The position numbers and the translations under genes are program-made. A stretch of 64,000 nucleotides of DNA from Siphlonurus alternatus. Lineage: Eukaryota; Arthropoda; Insecta; Ephemeroptera; Siphlonuridae. The notes below the pieces were generated by a model that saw only the letters and a list, made by a program, of their open reading frames with translations, ran no database searches and had not been told where the DNA came from. The stretch lies in NCBI GenBank assembly GCA_949825025.1, contig OX463780.1, forward strand, positions 14,605,480 through 14,669,479, in the 5' to 3' direction. Positions 27,388-39,665 of this stretch are shown here, piece after piece; within the stretch, counting starts at the first letter, position 1; each line of letters begins with the position of its first letter.

Positions 27388-27905
27388 TTGTCAACTTTTG
27401 CTGGCAATATATTTTTTATTCAAAGCTTTATTGATTTTTAATTATTTTTTTATCGTTTAACTGTTCAACGCCGGCTAAAACTATACACAATGGAGTACCG
27501 ACCTCAAAATTTTTTATTGCAGAAATGGATAGAGGGTGCAAAAATATGCTACTCTGAATTTTTTCAGATTTTTCTGAGACCGGGAAGTATTTTTAAAAAA
27601 TTATTGAAAGTGCAGAAAAAGTGCCGCCTCTTGCCGCCTCTCTTAATAAAAGATAGGACCCAAAAAGGACGTGGATTCGAACCCGACCTCGCCGAAAATT
27701 TTTAGCAATACTTCCCGGCCCCTAAAAAATCTGAAAAAAGTTAAAAAATCTGAAAAAAATCAGAGTAGCATATTTTTGCACCCTCTATCCATTTATGCAA
27801 TAAAAAAAATTGAGGTCGGTAGTGTCGGTCGGTACTACATTATTTTAAAATTGATAAAGCTTTGAATAAAAAATATATTCCCAGCAAATATTTTTGTTGG
27901 CAAAT
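27388..27905. repeat. Second large inverted repeat inside the hAT element
   Basis: TATATTTTTTATTCAAAGCT, GTACCGACCTCAA, ATGGATAGAGGGTGCAAAAA and CCGGGAAGTATT occur in the left arm (27388-27600) and in reverse complement in the right arm (27690-27905). Divergence between the arms is higher than in the 30.5-kb palindrome, including a duplicated GTACCGACC block on the right, so it is older. No coding function is indicated. Confidence 0.8.
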
Positions 27906-28388
27906 ATTATTTTACATTGGATGCAATGATTGTTTTTCCAAAAAAAAAAAAAAAAAAAAAAAAAATCTCTATGCATTTTTTGACCCAAAGTCACACAGAA
28001 AAATGTTCCAATAAGGTTTTAGTTGTTACATTGGGACTTTATACTTGCAAAACTCCTCGATTAAAAAAAAAAAAAAAAAAAAAGGTGAAAGAAAAAAATA
28101 TATCAAAATCGATCAAAATATAAAAAATACTTGCATTATCACCAAAAAAAGTTTAAATTAATTTTTCCTTAGAATCTAAAATTCCATAAAAAAATAAGAT
28201 AAAATCTCGCGATATTTAGACACATTTGTATTAAAAAATATAGGCATGCCACGCCCCCTTTTGAAAAAAATCGCGCCTGCGGCGGGCTGCTTGGGGGGCT
28301 CCGCCCCCCAAACCCCCCGATGGTGTAGAGGCCCCCGCCTTTCATTGCTCAGTAGGCCTTTTGACCCCAGTCCGACCCTGATGACTAC

Positions 28389-29616
28389 GTTGAGAACAAT
28401 GCTCAAAAATTACACAAAAAGATGCGTTATCAGAATCGCTCTAAATACAAAATACAATGATTAAAACATATAAAATATCAAGCGCGCGGTATATAAATAA
28501 AAACTTTAAAATTAATAAAAACATAGCGCTGTATTATCAAAATAATTAATTTGTTATTACCTACACAGTAAATATATTTTATAATATGTAATATAATAAT
28601 ATAGTGCCGGAAATGCTTACATGCATGTTATAGAGAGGGGTGAAAGTGAGTGAAACAAATGAAAAGAAGAGAGATATAGAAATAAAATATTTAGTATTAC
28701 TATTTACATATATATATATCGATGCATGAATTCACATTGCGATTTCTACAATGTATGTACGTAATGCACTGTATATGTATAATATATACTGTATATTATA
28801 AGTACACACATGAATTATTATTATCATACTATATAATTAAGGTAGGCTAGCTCAAGTGCATCTGTAAATTAAATTTTAAATGGGCGTATAGAATTAATTC
28901 TCTCCATATAATGGAAGAGAATGTTTACAGGCTCATAAATTACGCAGACGAGTGGAACAATGCTTCTCTCTATAGCAGTATTGCGTCAGAAAAAGAAGAG
29001 TGTTACACTGCTGCAATACTGACCAAATGGTCATCGTCTACTGCTTGCAGTCGTATATAACACTCGGTGAAGCAACGTAAAACAAAGAGTTAATTAATTT
29101 ACATACTTTAATCCACAGCAGCAGGTAAAGAAACTCCAGGCTATAAGTTCTCTGTTCGTATAATAATTAATAGTGGCAAAGGTGTTACCATGCATGCAAA
29201 TTTTAAAGCTTTGTTTCTACATCTCCCGGCTAAGCAACAGGCAGCCAAGTGGTGTAGTTTGAAAAGAGGGTTGTTTCCATGTTTATTATTTAACCCTTGT
29301 AACCTCATAAAATACCCCCCGTCTCTTCAACAACTTCTTGAAGCGAGAGCAATTATTAACCCCCTAACACTTACATACCCCCTACTGATTGATTAGCATT
29401 TAATAAAAGGGGGGGAGAGTGAAAGATTTTCTATCATTTTACATGAGCATGCATATATATACTGAGCAGCAATGTACGCCGGAGGCAATAAAAAATAGAG
29501 CTTTCGCATATTGCATGCTCAATTTTATTATATAGATGATTTGTATTTAAAATACTATATATTACTAAAAACATGGGTATTACGCCCCATATAAAATGGA
29601 TATTAATACAAATTTC
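28389..29616. other. A+T-rich non-coding
   Basis: Between the hAT element and the 29.6-kb MITE there are only TATATA-rich sequence and a mild GC rise at 28920-29060. No gene or element is seen. Confidence 0.6.
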
Positions 29617-29620
29617 TTAA

Positions 29621-29907
29621 GGTAGAGATAATACGGATCAGCTGGCCCAATGCTAAAAAAAATCTCATTCATAAAAATTATGAAAAAAAATTAAAATGTT
29701 CTCCTCTAATTTAACATGGAGAAATGGAACTTCCATGTTAAATTAGTCAACTTTAAAAATTAATAACTCGAAAACTAGCTCGTTTTTGTGTACCTGATAT
29801 TTTATCTACTGATAGGGGATGTAGAGGAGAACATTTTAAATTTTTATGAATGGGATTTTTTTTTTTTAGCATGGCATTGGGCCAGCTAATCCGTGTTATC
29901 TCTTACC
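29621..29907. mobile_element. Foldback MITE at a TTAA target
   Basis: TTAA stands on both sides (29617-29620 and 29908-29911). The inverted ends are GGTAGAGATAATACGGATCA and, reverse-complemented, GGTAAGAGATAACACGGATT, both followed by GCTGGCCCAATGC. Inside, TTAAAATGTTCTCCTCTA is mirrored by TAGAGGAGAACATTTTAA, and there is a further small hairpin CTAATTTAACATGGA/TCCATGTTAAATTAG. The TTAA target suggests mobilisation by a piggyBac-type or similar transposase; no transposase is present. It shares its inner block with the 60.9-kb element. Confidence 0.8.
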
Positions 29908-29911
29908 TTAA

Positions 29912-30496
29912 CGAAGAGAAAAATTGCAAATAAATAAATTTATAAAATATTAAAATGAGATCAAAGATTTAATAATAGCAAGATAATAAAATATTTCTTT
30001 CATTTTAACTGATCAAAGAGGGAAATCATTATTGAAATCTTGTGACGAGCAACGTCAAAGTATATAAACGAGGAAGGGTGTCAGGAAAGGAGACTTTATT
30101 GGCCGCAATTAAGCGCTCTTCTCTGTGTGTGCCTCGGGCCGGGGTTAATAAGAAGCTAATCTGTCGGCGCGGGATGCCACAAAGCGTCTGCTGATTCCAA
30201 TGCTGGATTGATGCTGATGACTTTTATCCCGCCCGCGGCTATAATGCTGATACAGACGGCTTTGTCGCGTTCGTCTCCTGGCAACCACAGATCACCCGGC
30301 AACTAATCAACTTGCCTTGACACGTATGACCGAATATATACGATATTGAAGCCAATTACAAAAAAACAAATATCTCACCTTATTTAAAAAAGGGGTTGAA
30401 AAGCTAATGAAGAATATCCAATTTTAACCAGAACACGATACTATTTAGGGATTTATTGAACCCCTCTGTACCAATGGATTTTTGCAAAAAAAAATC
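29912..30496. other. GC island between two TTAA elements
   Basis: Positions 30060-30310 are G+C-rich (TCGGCGCGGGATGCC, CCCGCCCGCGG) with TATTGGCC and GATGCTGATGA repeats and no frame. It sits between two foldback elements only 590 bp apart. Confidence 0.5.
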
Positions 30497-30500
30497 TTAA

Positions 30501-30955
30501 AGGTGAACTGAAGGGATTGCTTTTTTTTCCCTTTAGGGAACCTTATATTACATATCCCATCCATCTGCACTAATTTTTTCATGGCAGATACTTATTGTGC
30601 TGCTGTAGGACAATTAGTGAAAAAGTGAAGTTGTGACGTGTATTAGCGACGGTTGGTTGACTTAAAACTCGCCGCCGTGAAAAAACACACGAGCGACCGC
30701 GGAAACTGCCGAGAGAGTGGCGATCGCGAGCCGATCGCCACTCTCTCGGCAGTTTCCGCGGTCGCTCGTGTGTTTTTTCACGGCGGCGAGTTTTAAGTCA
30801 ACCAACCGTCGCTAATACGTCACAACTTCACTTTTTCACTAATTGTCCTACAGCAGCACAATAAGTATCTGCCATGAAAAAATTAGTGCAGATGGATGGA
30901 ATAGGTAATATAAGGTTCCCTAATGGAAAAAAAAAGCAATCCCTTCAGTTCACCT
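30501..30955. mobile_element. 455-bp nearly perfect palindrome at a TTAA target
   Basis: TTAA flanks both sides (30497-30500, 30956-30959). The element starts AGGTGAACTGAAGGGATTGC and ends with its exact reverse complement. The arms are about 225 bp each and differ at only a handful of places (for example CATATCCC against the complement of TGGAATAGG, and a 2-bp GT insertion near 30640). The centre is near 30728, where GATCGCGAGCCGATC leaves almost no loop. Such symmetry implies a recent insertion or recent gene-conversion/hairpin-derived origin. No coding sequence. If transcribed it would form a long, nearly perfect RNA hairpin. Confidence 0.9.
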
Positions 30956-31234
30956 TTAACCAAAACATTATGCAAGTATAAGCAGTGCCATTTTTGTATG
31001 GTATTGACGAGAATACATGAAGAACTGCATGTCTTGTGTGACGCATTTTTAATTTTTTTTTTTTTTTAGTATAGTCGCGGGGGCGTCAGCAGCAGGCATT
31101 GTGCGACGGCGAACGATTAACCTTGGTCGTAGGACCGCTCACACGAGACACCTCGGCAAGCCCGGCCTCATGCAAGTGCACGCTCAGCAGGCCTTGAACC
31201 CGGCACGTCTACGGCAACGTCGTACCAAGGGGAG

Positions 31235-31242
31235 TGACGTCA
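31235..31242. promoter_or_regulatory. CRE palindrome TGACGTCA
   Basis: In GGAGTGACGTCACAAA at the end of the 31070-31260 island, 280 bp from the TTAA palindrome. Confidence 0.5.
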
Positions 31243-32967
31243 CAAATTTACTCCCCCAATGCTGAAAGTTAATTCTGATGTTATTCAAATCAAAGATCGA
31301 TCTTTCTTAAATTTCATCTTTTTTAAATTAAGCAACAGTCGGTTATCGGATCGTATGCTGTACAGCGATTTCTTATAATATAACATAGAAAAGCGGACAT
31401 GAGCATATAACCACATATATGCACCTATTACCAATTTCCTTTTTACATCATACTTTCAACCTAAAATCAAATTTAAAGTAGACCAACATTTTTATTAAAA
31501 TTCTAAAAGTATGAGAAAATAAAATAATGTTCACACAAGTTTAAAAACGTGTATACATATAATAAATGTATTTTCTTTTAATGAATATATAAGTACTTGT
31601 TTAATTAATAAAAAAAATTTAAAGTAATTAATCTATCAGAAAAAAGTGAAGGGACATAAAAAAAATACTCTAGTCATGTTTTTAATACTAATATTTTTTT
31701 ATAAATGCTTTCTTGTCATTGCATAATGTTTGGTCTCGTGGGAAATGGCTCTTTTAGACAGGTGGTAATGCATGAAAGTGGCGGGGGTGAATTTTATTGT
31801 GGGGTGGGGACAGCCAACGGCCGAGCAACTAGCAGGTGGAGTACAGAGCGTGTGTGGGAACAACACTACTGCAGTCATACTCGCGGCTGCAGTATTAGTG
31901 TGGCGTGGATGCCAACACTGATGCACTGAGCAGGTGCTACAATTAAATACACCAACTGTTGGTTAAAAAATGCCATTGTAAAAAATGTGGACTTAAAAGA
32001 ATTTTCAACGTTCGTGATCATCACTTTCTTTTTCTTTAGTAACTTTTTGGCATGCAAATTATATGATTTGATTAACTATTATATAAAATATTTTATTCCA
32101 AGTTTTATAATATAAAATCATAAACTTAAAGGAGTTTATGTATAAAATACTGTATTTACTATTTACAAATAATAATTATCTATACCTCCCTCAAAAATTA
32201 TACTATACTATATAGGTCAGATAAAAAGTTCTTGTACCTCCCTCTCCCCCTTAAAAAAGTATTAACTTTATACTTTTTTACTTCATATTTTTTAAAATTT
32301 AATTTTTACTTGAAATTATATTTTTATAATAATATAATACAGTTTAGTTCAGTTTACAGATATAATATTAAAACCGTATAAACTTCAATAATATGAATGA
32401 TTAAAAAGATGCAAATATGAAAAAAGAACGCGTTAAAAAAATTATGAATTATACCAAACATAATATACGTTAAGGCATAATGGCTATTCTAAGAATAGAA
32501 TAGATAGGCTTTTATAACTGATTTGAATGGCAATCGAAATTATGCAACAACTTATCCATATTAATCAGTTTGATTCATAATAAAAAGTGTTTTGTTCCAT
32601 CTATTATAGTTCCCCCCGCAACTTATCCCTAACCTACACATTTAATAAAAATATTATCTGCGGGGATATTTTTTTGTATATATAGTCATTTCCCTCGGTG
32701 ACGTGCAGCATAAATTGTGATTTATTATCATTAGTAATACTAATATGACAAGAACTTATAGACTCTTGTTCCTCTGTACATCGGAGGAAGCGAAGCAGCC
32801 ACGTCCCAAGTCATTTCCGACCATCAGCGGTCGATCGCGGGCGGGTTTTCTCATTCATTGAGCTTAATGCTGCGTGGCCAGCACCGGACACTCCCCCGAT
32901 CATGACCAGCACGTCCCTCCACGACTCAATATTCGCGGCACGCGACTAGCTTCTTGCGTCAATGCTG

Positions 32968-32975
32968 TGACGTCA
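32968..32975. promoter_or_regulatory. CRE palindrome TGACGTCA
   Basis: In TGCTGTGACGTCACTGG in the 32770-33040 island, beside GGCACGCGAC and ACGACGCGTG. Confidence 0.5.
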
Positions 32976-35856
32976 CTGGTATACGACGCGTGTCTCCACA
33001 GCTCTATAGTTCAATGGATTTAAGATCTCCCCCCAGAGGAAGCTGTTTCTGATGCACTTTTCGAATTTTAATTTTAAACCTGATATTTTGCAAACATCAT
33101 TTTAATTTATAGGAGTTTGTTTCAACCACATGTCCTTTAATCTTCATGGTAAGGTCATACAATCTTTTCATTTCCGGCTTCTTCTGAGAGCAATCTTATT
33201 TTTAATATAATGTTTGATGAACTACATTATATATATATATATATAATATAACAAAGTTTACATCAACCTGAATGTGTTTATTAAAAAAAAAATGTAAGAG
33301 TTAAATTTTGTTTAAAAATTTGTTCATTCGAAGAGTGATATTTTTGCTGAAATCTGATAGAAATGCCCGCTTGCAATGACGTCCGAGTTTTACTTAATTT
33401 GAATGCCTAAAGATAAGCTATATAGTAGGAATTACTCTTTCCAGATTAGCAGTGTATAGGATAGCCGAGCAAAAGCCATGAGGACACCATATGTTAGCAC
33501 CCTGACTGACAGCGTGTTGATAAATATTGTATTCATCTTTAGAAATATAACAGTACCATCGCTGCTCTAACACATAATATATCCATGCACATATAAATAT
33601 GTTATTTAGGGAAATGAGTAGAGATATGGTTTATTTCAAAATAATTATAAACTGTTTCTATATCGGCGATTGTAAAATTTATATGGTATTTTAATATTAG
33701 AAATTTTCTTAAATATAATATATTTTAATAAAGGGTGGAAGTTATTAATTTAACGATTGAAAAGTTTCATGTTTGATTTTAGATTGATTGTTATTAGAAG
33801 TCTGTTTTACCGCTATAATACATAAAGTAAATTGATTTTTGCTGCTATACAATGTGTGTAAATTGAGAAAGTGTAAAAAAATATATCCACAGTAGCTCTA
33901 AGTGTTTTAGTCACAAGAACAACCATGAGAAATGAGGTCCGTAGTTCACACCTCGGTTATTGCAAGGCGGGGTCTGCCTGCCTGCAGTTCCGCGCTATTA
34001 GCACAGGATGCGGCCCGTTGTTGCGCCAGTCTGCTCTCCCTCAGCGACACCATGCCCGGGGGGCGACCCCACCCGCCTCATGCCCCATATGCAGGACGAA
34101 AGAGGTAGCGGCGCCAGTCAAACACCTTTGCACAATATATACTGAGCCGTGCAAATTGACTAACAAATTGGTTATTAAAATATCAGTTTTTTACGTGATT
34201 TACGTCAATACAATCCTTCAAGACTGGCTCTCCGCAGTCTATATATTTATTTACCCAATACCTGACACAAGATGCCAGGTAATAATTTCACAGCATGTAA
34301 CTTACGTTATATATTTTATTTTCTACGTAGTTAAAATCTGAAAATTAATTATTCATACCTTATTAATAGCACTAAAGAGTGCGTGAGCGTTGCATGGCGT
34401 GTACAGGTGTACTATTTGGCTGCTACAGGAAAAGGCCGGGATGCTTAAGACGCTGCTGCTTCTTCGAGAAGCTCCACTTGTGAGGAGGTCGAACCACCGC
34501 CACTTGTTGCTTGCAGGCTAGCTGGCTCCTGCCCCTACTCTTTCAGAAGCCGGCCGGCCCGGCTATCTCACCGCACCACTCACCACCAACATAACAGGAA
34601 GTAAAAAGTGGTGGACCGCTCGGCAAAACAAAGACTCGTTACCGCAGTACACATCGCTGATAAGATAATACCAGATAACTCGCCTTGACATCTCTTCAAA
34701 ACTCAAGTAACTTCAACAGAAATTAAAGTAACACAAAATCGTCAGATCATAAGACCCTAAAACTGTGGTACCAACATTTGGTGGCCAGGTTTCTGGAACA
34801 ACACAAGGGTTGTGCTGTCTAGTGATGTGACTCCCCTTACCGCCCCTCGATTGGCCAATGCACAGAGACGCACTATCAGAACGGAAGAAGGAAGTGGCTG
34901 CGGTCAGACGACAAGAAACAGCTTTCTTTCTTCACACTCTTCGAGGACGTGTGGATTCGAGTCCCGTTTTGTTACCATCACCTCATCAATGTAGTCACTT
35001 ACACCTGGGTGGACTGTGACCGTTCACTAAGCTAAAAAAAACGTTTTATCAGGCTTCAGTTTTAAACTTGAGACCTTACCGAAAAGGTAACCCGCAATAC
35101 ACGAGAGTTGAAACATTTGCCTACTTTACAGGCGATAACAAGATTTCTATTTCCATTTTCTAATGATTAAAAGTTTAAATAAGAGCGTTTTCCTAAATTA
35201 TCTACGCATAATTGATTACATTTGTATGTAACAAATTCATTATAAAGAAGAATGATTGCCAAGCTTGGTACCGGCTGGTTGCTCCTTTCTGGGGCACGGG
35301 AGGGTACGATGAAGTGTCGTGGAGCCACAGCAACAGCGAGAGTGTGGGCGGTAGAAGGGCAAACAGCGCGACTTGAGGGTTCGCAGGCGGCGGCTTCGTC
35401 GCCCGATGGGTCGCTATAGCACCAGCTTACCCCGTTCCACACGTACAGGAGGACCAGAATAGACAGCACGGAGGGAGGGGGGGAGTCCCACTTCTTCCAT
35501 CCATTCATACTATAGCAGCCAACAAGCCCTACTTTTGCTCTTAATGCTGCAGCAAGCAGCCTCCGCGCTCATTCATCTGTGGGTGGCTTCCATTCATAAT
35601 CAAGCTAGTTAAAATTTACTTATTTAACATTACATAAGATAAATTTTGTATTAAACTTTGATCAATATTGGTAGAGAACTTTTTTTTTTTTTTCAATAAA
35701 AAAACATTTCAAATAGATTTTTCATAACAAAAGTATAAAGAATAACATTTGAATAGAATAACAATAATGTCAAGAATTGTATTTAAGAAAACTTAAAAAA
35801 TATATTGGAAAAATATAAGTTTGTATAATATTATTTAATATATTAGCTTTCTTCAA

Positions 35857-35944
35857 TTTATATATATATATTATATATATATATATTATATATGTATATA
35901 TATGTGTATATATATATATATATATATGCAGCATATATATATAA
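35857..35944. repeat. Compound (TA)n tract
   Basis: Alternating TA blocks interrupted by TTATATA, TATGTATA and TGTGTATA, ending at GCAGCATATATATA. A+T-rich DNA free of GC islands surrounds it from 35600 to 36000. Confidence 0.85.
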
Positions 35945-36442
35945 ATATAACAAAAAGCATCAAAAAGGTATTTGAAAACTTTTCACTCTCCATTAATTAG
36001 TGGTAAAACATGTTAAAAACATCTTGCGTTTCAAATTTATAAATACAGCTTGAAGGGTGCATGGTTTTAGTGGTTTCATCGTCCGTGGGTGTATATACCA
36101 CTCAAAGAGAAAAAAAATACAATTACAGTGCGCTATGAAGCTGCAAAACAAATAAGGCTGTAATACAGTGTACGTGAAGCCACGGCACTCTTCTTAAGAG
36201 AGCCAAACTAATTAATGGAGTTGTGTGGCAGCAGCAAGCGAAAAGGAAATCACATTAGCGCGGCATTATATATTATGGACCAAGAAGAAAGAGTCTCGGA
36301 AGAAACTCTGATAGAACCAAGAGTGGAATAACTCAGAAAAACTAATATCGCTAAATATACAAGAGATTATTACATAAGAAAATTTAATTGGGTGCCAGAA
36401 AGCAAGATTAATACTTGACGATTGATACGTAAGCCACAATGG

Positions 36443-36450
36443 TGACGTCA
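36443..36450. promoter_or_regulatory. CRE palindrome TGACGTCA
   Basis: In ATGGTGACGTCACTTCC; the adjacent ACTTCCTGC contains an ETS-type GGAA core. Confidence 0.5.
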
Positions 36451-38445
36451 CTTCCTGCGTATGACCGAGGTTTGCCGCGGGCTGAGGTGCGTCGCCATCA
36501 GTGTGGGAACGGCCTAAGCTGCTGGGTCACTGCAATTAATTTTTGGCTCTGCATGGCCATGTGAAGAAGCTGCTCCTTGCGCAACACTTGGCACCACAAA
36601 TTAAATTATATATAAAAAAAAGTTGACATTTCATGAGATACTAACGAAGGTGTGTTGAATTTTCTCAGACCCTGAAAAATATTAGTATTTATAAAATTAT
36701 CAAAATAAACTTAACGATTAATCTCAGTTACTTCGGAATCAAAGAATATTTCCCTGCAAACGAATCGAATGAAATAAATTTTAAAAATCGAGAATGTTCT
36801 AAAACTTAATCGCTTATGGTCTGAGCAAATTCAGTCTTGCAGTTTTCTTACAACAGCTCCATTTCCGGTTTTCGTCCATAAGGCCAATGTTAAACTTCTA
36901 CCTCAGTTTTCACAACACTGATAAGACAGATTCACTTTAAAATTTGTATGCCACCTATTGATGGTGAGTTTTAAGTCCCCTGCAAGTCTTGTTGCATTCA
37001 GGCGGTACGATTGCGAGATTTCAACCTACTGAGATTCATCCTTAATAAAATATAAAGCTGAAAAAAAAAGCGCATTTATTCGAAACACAGGTGGTGTTTT
37101 TTATTTATTTTCCACGAGCTTTTAGTGAGTGTAATTTTATCAAATGGATGAAATGCTTTGACAAAAGAAAGGAGCACTGTAAGTTAACTTAATTCAGCAC
37201 CCTGCAAATCATACTTTCAATGTTTTTGCTATCCGTTTTGACTTTATTTTTATTTCTTAATTTTTTATCGTTCCTACCTGGGCATGAAAAGCTCTCGATT
37301 TGTCAGACTCTTAAAAATATTGTATAGACTCACTCAGAAGCAAGAATTTTAATTTATGCTGCTTTTTTAATCGCATATAATATACAACATAGGAAGTTTT
37401 AAGATAAATAATGTGTAACGGGTGCTCTTATAGTTCCTAGAAGCTTATCGCAACTTTTGCACACTGCAGTGATGGCGATAAATTATTTTTTTGTTTTTCT
37501 TCCTCATTAAAATAATAAGCAGAATTCGCTGATAACATCACATGATGATATGACTCACTCGGACATCATAGCTGTTGCTCCTCATAGCTACAATTCCAAT
37601 GCACAGCACAAATATAATCCATGCAGATTTTGCTTCCACAAAATGTCTGTAACCCAGGTCTTATTTCTTCATGAAGACTGTAATTTTAACCATTTTCTGA
37701 CATTGGTCCGTCGGGTTTATACAAGAAAAAAACTGGGCTTAAAATATTTACGAACAAATATCATATCGGTGCAAAAACTGCTGTCATCGCAAAACATTGT
37801 TGATGGTATAGCTCCATCTGATGAATAACGTAGAACATAGTAAAATAAAGTTAGCTAATTACTATCAATATTGTGGCAGAAATACGTTGAATGAAAACTA
37901 TCACTTTCTGATGTGACCTGCTTTATTGACTATAAATATACATAAATTTACAACGGTCTACCGGTACTTTAAAACGCCTAAAGAAATAATATTTCTGCAA
38001 TAGAGGTTCTTGAACTCTACAGCAACAGATTTTCATTGAAGAAAAATATTGCCTTAGGCAAATTTAGTACAACTAGACTACTTACTATTAATTAGACTGT
38101 AATTTTAACACTATGAGAAATAAAAATAATTTAGAAATTAATCTTGATAAATATAATAAAAAAAAAAGTCCGGATACTTCATAAACCAAGTCATGGCGTA
38201 TAATTTATATAAGATCATACTTTGTCTTTTTACTGCATGTATATGTACACTAAGGTGTTACATTAATTTCTATTTATCAGGTCATTGGCCATTAAGTTCT
38301 GGTATAATGTTATTTGCAAGCTACACGAAGCCAAAGTCATTCATAGCTAGGTTTTACTACGCGTTCATTCATCAAATGGTCGTCATCCCTACGGCAACAT
38401 CACCAGGGGCAGCTAAGGAGAGCAAGCAGAGGAGGCGCCAGGGTG

Positions 38446-38453
38446 TGACGTCA
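38446..38453. promoter_or_regulatory. CRE palindrome TGACGTCA
   Basis: In GGTGTGACGTCACATG in the 38390-38540 island, close to AACAGCAGCAGC. Confidence 0.5.
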
Positions 38454-39479
38454 CATGTGGGTCTGACCGTGGGAGCGAAATGGCCTCGACTCAACAGCAG
38501 CAGCTTCTTTTCATCTGATAGCCTCGGGCAATATAAGAAGTTACAAAACAACGTGCTAGTAATAATCAGCTGTTCTGATTATCCCGTCTCTCATATAATA
38601 TATATAAGCCCAAATAACCTTTAACAGCTTTCATGAATCATTACTTGGTACATAGCCAGGCAATCATTATCACACAATGCCATAGAAGCATCTGATCTCA
38701 TTGTACCGTTATATTTTTAACTCAACTTTAGTTAAAATTGAGATTAAAGTGAGGATTGCATGTTTTTTTTATTTATCCATTCTATTTTATGAAGTAATAA
38801 GAAGAAACAAATTCGATTATCTTTTTACTGGTTTTGCTTTTGTGGTAAAATATGTGTGTATACGACAACTTTGTAAACAAATATCGGGAAAAAAATTAAA
38901 TCAATAAACTTAATATAATTTTTTTATCTGTATGGTACGTTATTTTGTTGTTGTTTTTTTAAGCTCAATGAATCAAAAACAAAATTCAGAACTTGAAATA
39001 ATGAAAATCAAAGGAGAAATTATATTTTCTTTTAGCGAGAAATATTTATGGTTGGTTAAATATAATAAAATTTCTCAGCAGCTGTCATCATAAAATTAAT
39101 TATCATTTTTTGTTTTGATTGAAATAGCAACAATAAAATTACATGTCGCCGTGAGTTTCCATGGAGAACGCCGCTTTATTATGTATGAGCAGGTGTGCGG
39201 GCTGGAGCAGCCGAGATCGCGGGGAGACGACATCCGGTGGAGGTGCGCGAGCGAGCAACCAGGCGGTGGGGGAGGCGCCAGGAAGCGTGAAGAGGCGCCT
39301 GGGGCCCGCAGTGTTGTTGCAGCAACACGGTCAATTAATGTATCTAATAATGAGTACATCGGAATATCGAAGTATGTCCCGCACGGAGTGCTATGGAATA
39401 TGAGATTGAATTTGTTTAGCTTTTTAACTGAATTCGAGTATAGGGTACTGGCCACAGTTAAGTGACTGAATTAAATTTA

Positions 39480-39665
39480 ACCTCCCGGCTCTTCGTAGAC
39501 CCTACTTTTGTGGGTCCCTTCCAAACCGGGGCGGCCATGGCCTAAGCAATCCATCCCAGCATTCACCTTGTTGTGACTGAGGAAACCATGAAAACCTCAG
39601 TCAGGATGGTCGACAATTGATGGAGGATGCCATCAATCACCTCCCGGATATACACGAGTGGGTGT
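39480..39665 (-). mobile_element. SINE body fragment related to the 5S-SINE at 1.8 kb
   Basis: Positions 39530-39612 align with 1842-1925: GGCCATGGCC, CCCAGCATTC, TGACTGAGGAAACCATG and AAAACCTCAGTCAGGATGG are shared in the same order with small changes. The flanking CCTCCCGGCTCTTCG (39481) and the CACCTCCCGGATATAC block near 39640 are extra to the first copy. No 5S or tRNA head is visible, so it is 5'-truncated or belongs to a sister family with the same body domain. Orientation is inferred from the first copy. Confidence 0.7.

Larger units (their letters stand above)
25277..28380. mobile_element. Non-autonomous hAT element, about 3.1 kb, with nested foldbacks
   Basis: The ends are imperfect terminal inverted repeats: CAGGCTCGGACTGG (25277-25290) and, reverse-complemented, CAGGGTCGGACTGG (28367-28380), 13 of 14 identical and beginning CAG as in hAT elements. 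ATGACTAC occurs at 25268-25275 and directly after the element at 28381-28388, the 8-bp duplication expected for hAT, with one extra T on the left. No transposase reading frame exists inside; every frame is short and interrupted. The interior is a mosaic of GGAGGCCCC-rich ends, three large inverted repeats, poly(T), (TTTA)n and two poly(A) runs, so other elements have probably inserted into it or it grew by internal duplication. Confidence 0.8.
30960..39479. other. Non-coding with GC islands
   Basis: Islands at 31070-31260, 31740-31930, 32770-33040, 33930-34130, 34380-35000 (the longest), 35260-35520, 36430-36600, 38390-38540 and 39150-39330. The open frames of 90-143 codons at 33.9, 35.2, 37.6, 38.2 and 39.1 kb change codon character halfway between island and A+T-rich flank and resemble no protein I know. 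Confidence 0.5.

Noticed and set aside
27664..27690. B-box-like GTGGATTCGAACCCGACC inside the hAT element
   Set aside because: No A box at the right distance and it lies in the centre of an inverted repeat. Probably chance, or a fragment of an old tRNA-type SINE.
25626..30955. Repeated palindromes as a CRISPR array
   Set aside because: Repeats differ in sequence and spacing, have transposon target duplications, and the genome is eukaryotic.
33925..34341. 138-codon plus-strand frame with a CPICRTKE segment resembling a RING finger start
   Set aside because: Only one Cys pair is present, the remaining RING ligands are missing, and the second half is A+T-rich hydrophobic translation of non-coding DNA. 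It starts inside a GC island and runs out by chance.
34915..34980. tRNA-like T-arm (GTGGATTCGAGTCCC...ACCA)
   Set aside because: The T stem has a mismatch next to the loop, and no acceptor, D or anticodon arm could be found upstream.
37550..37828. 92-codon plus-strand frame with a Cys/His-containing start
   Set aside because: No zinc-finger spacing, random-like composition, no promoter or splice signals.
38193..38624. 143-codon plus-strand frame, the longest in the window
   Set aside because: Codon character shifts abruptly at the island edges, a CRE lies in its middle, there is no splice support and no recognisable domain.
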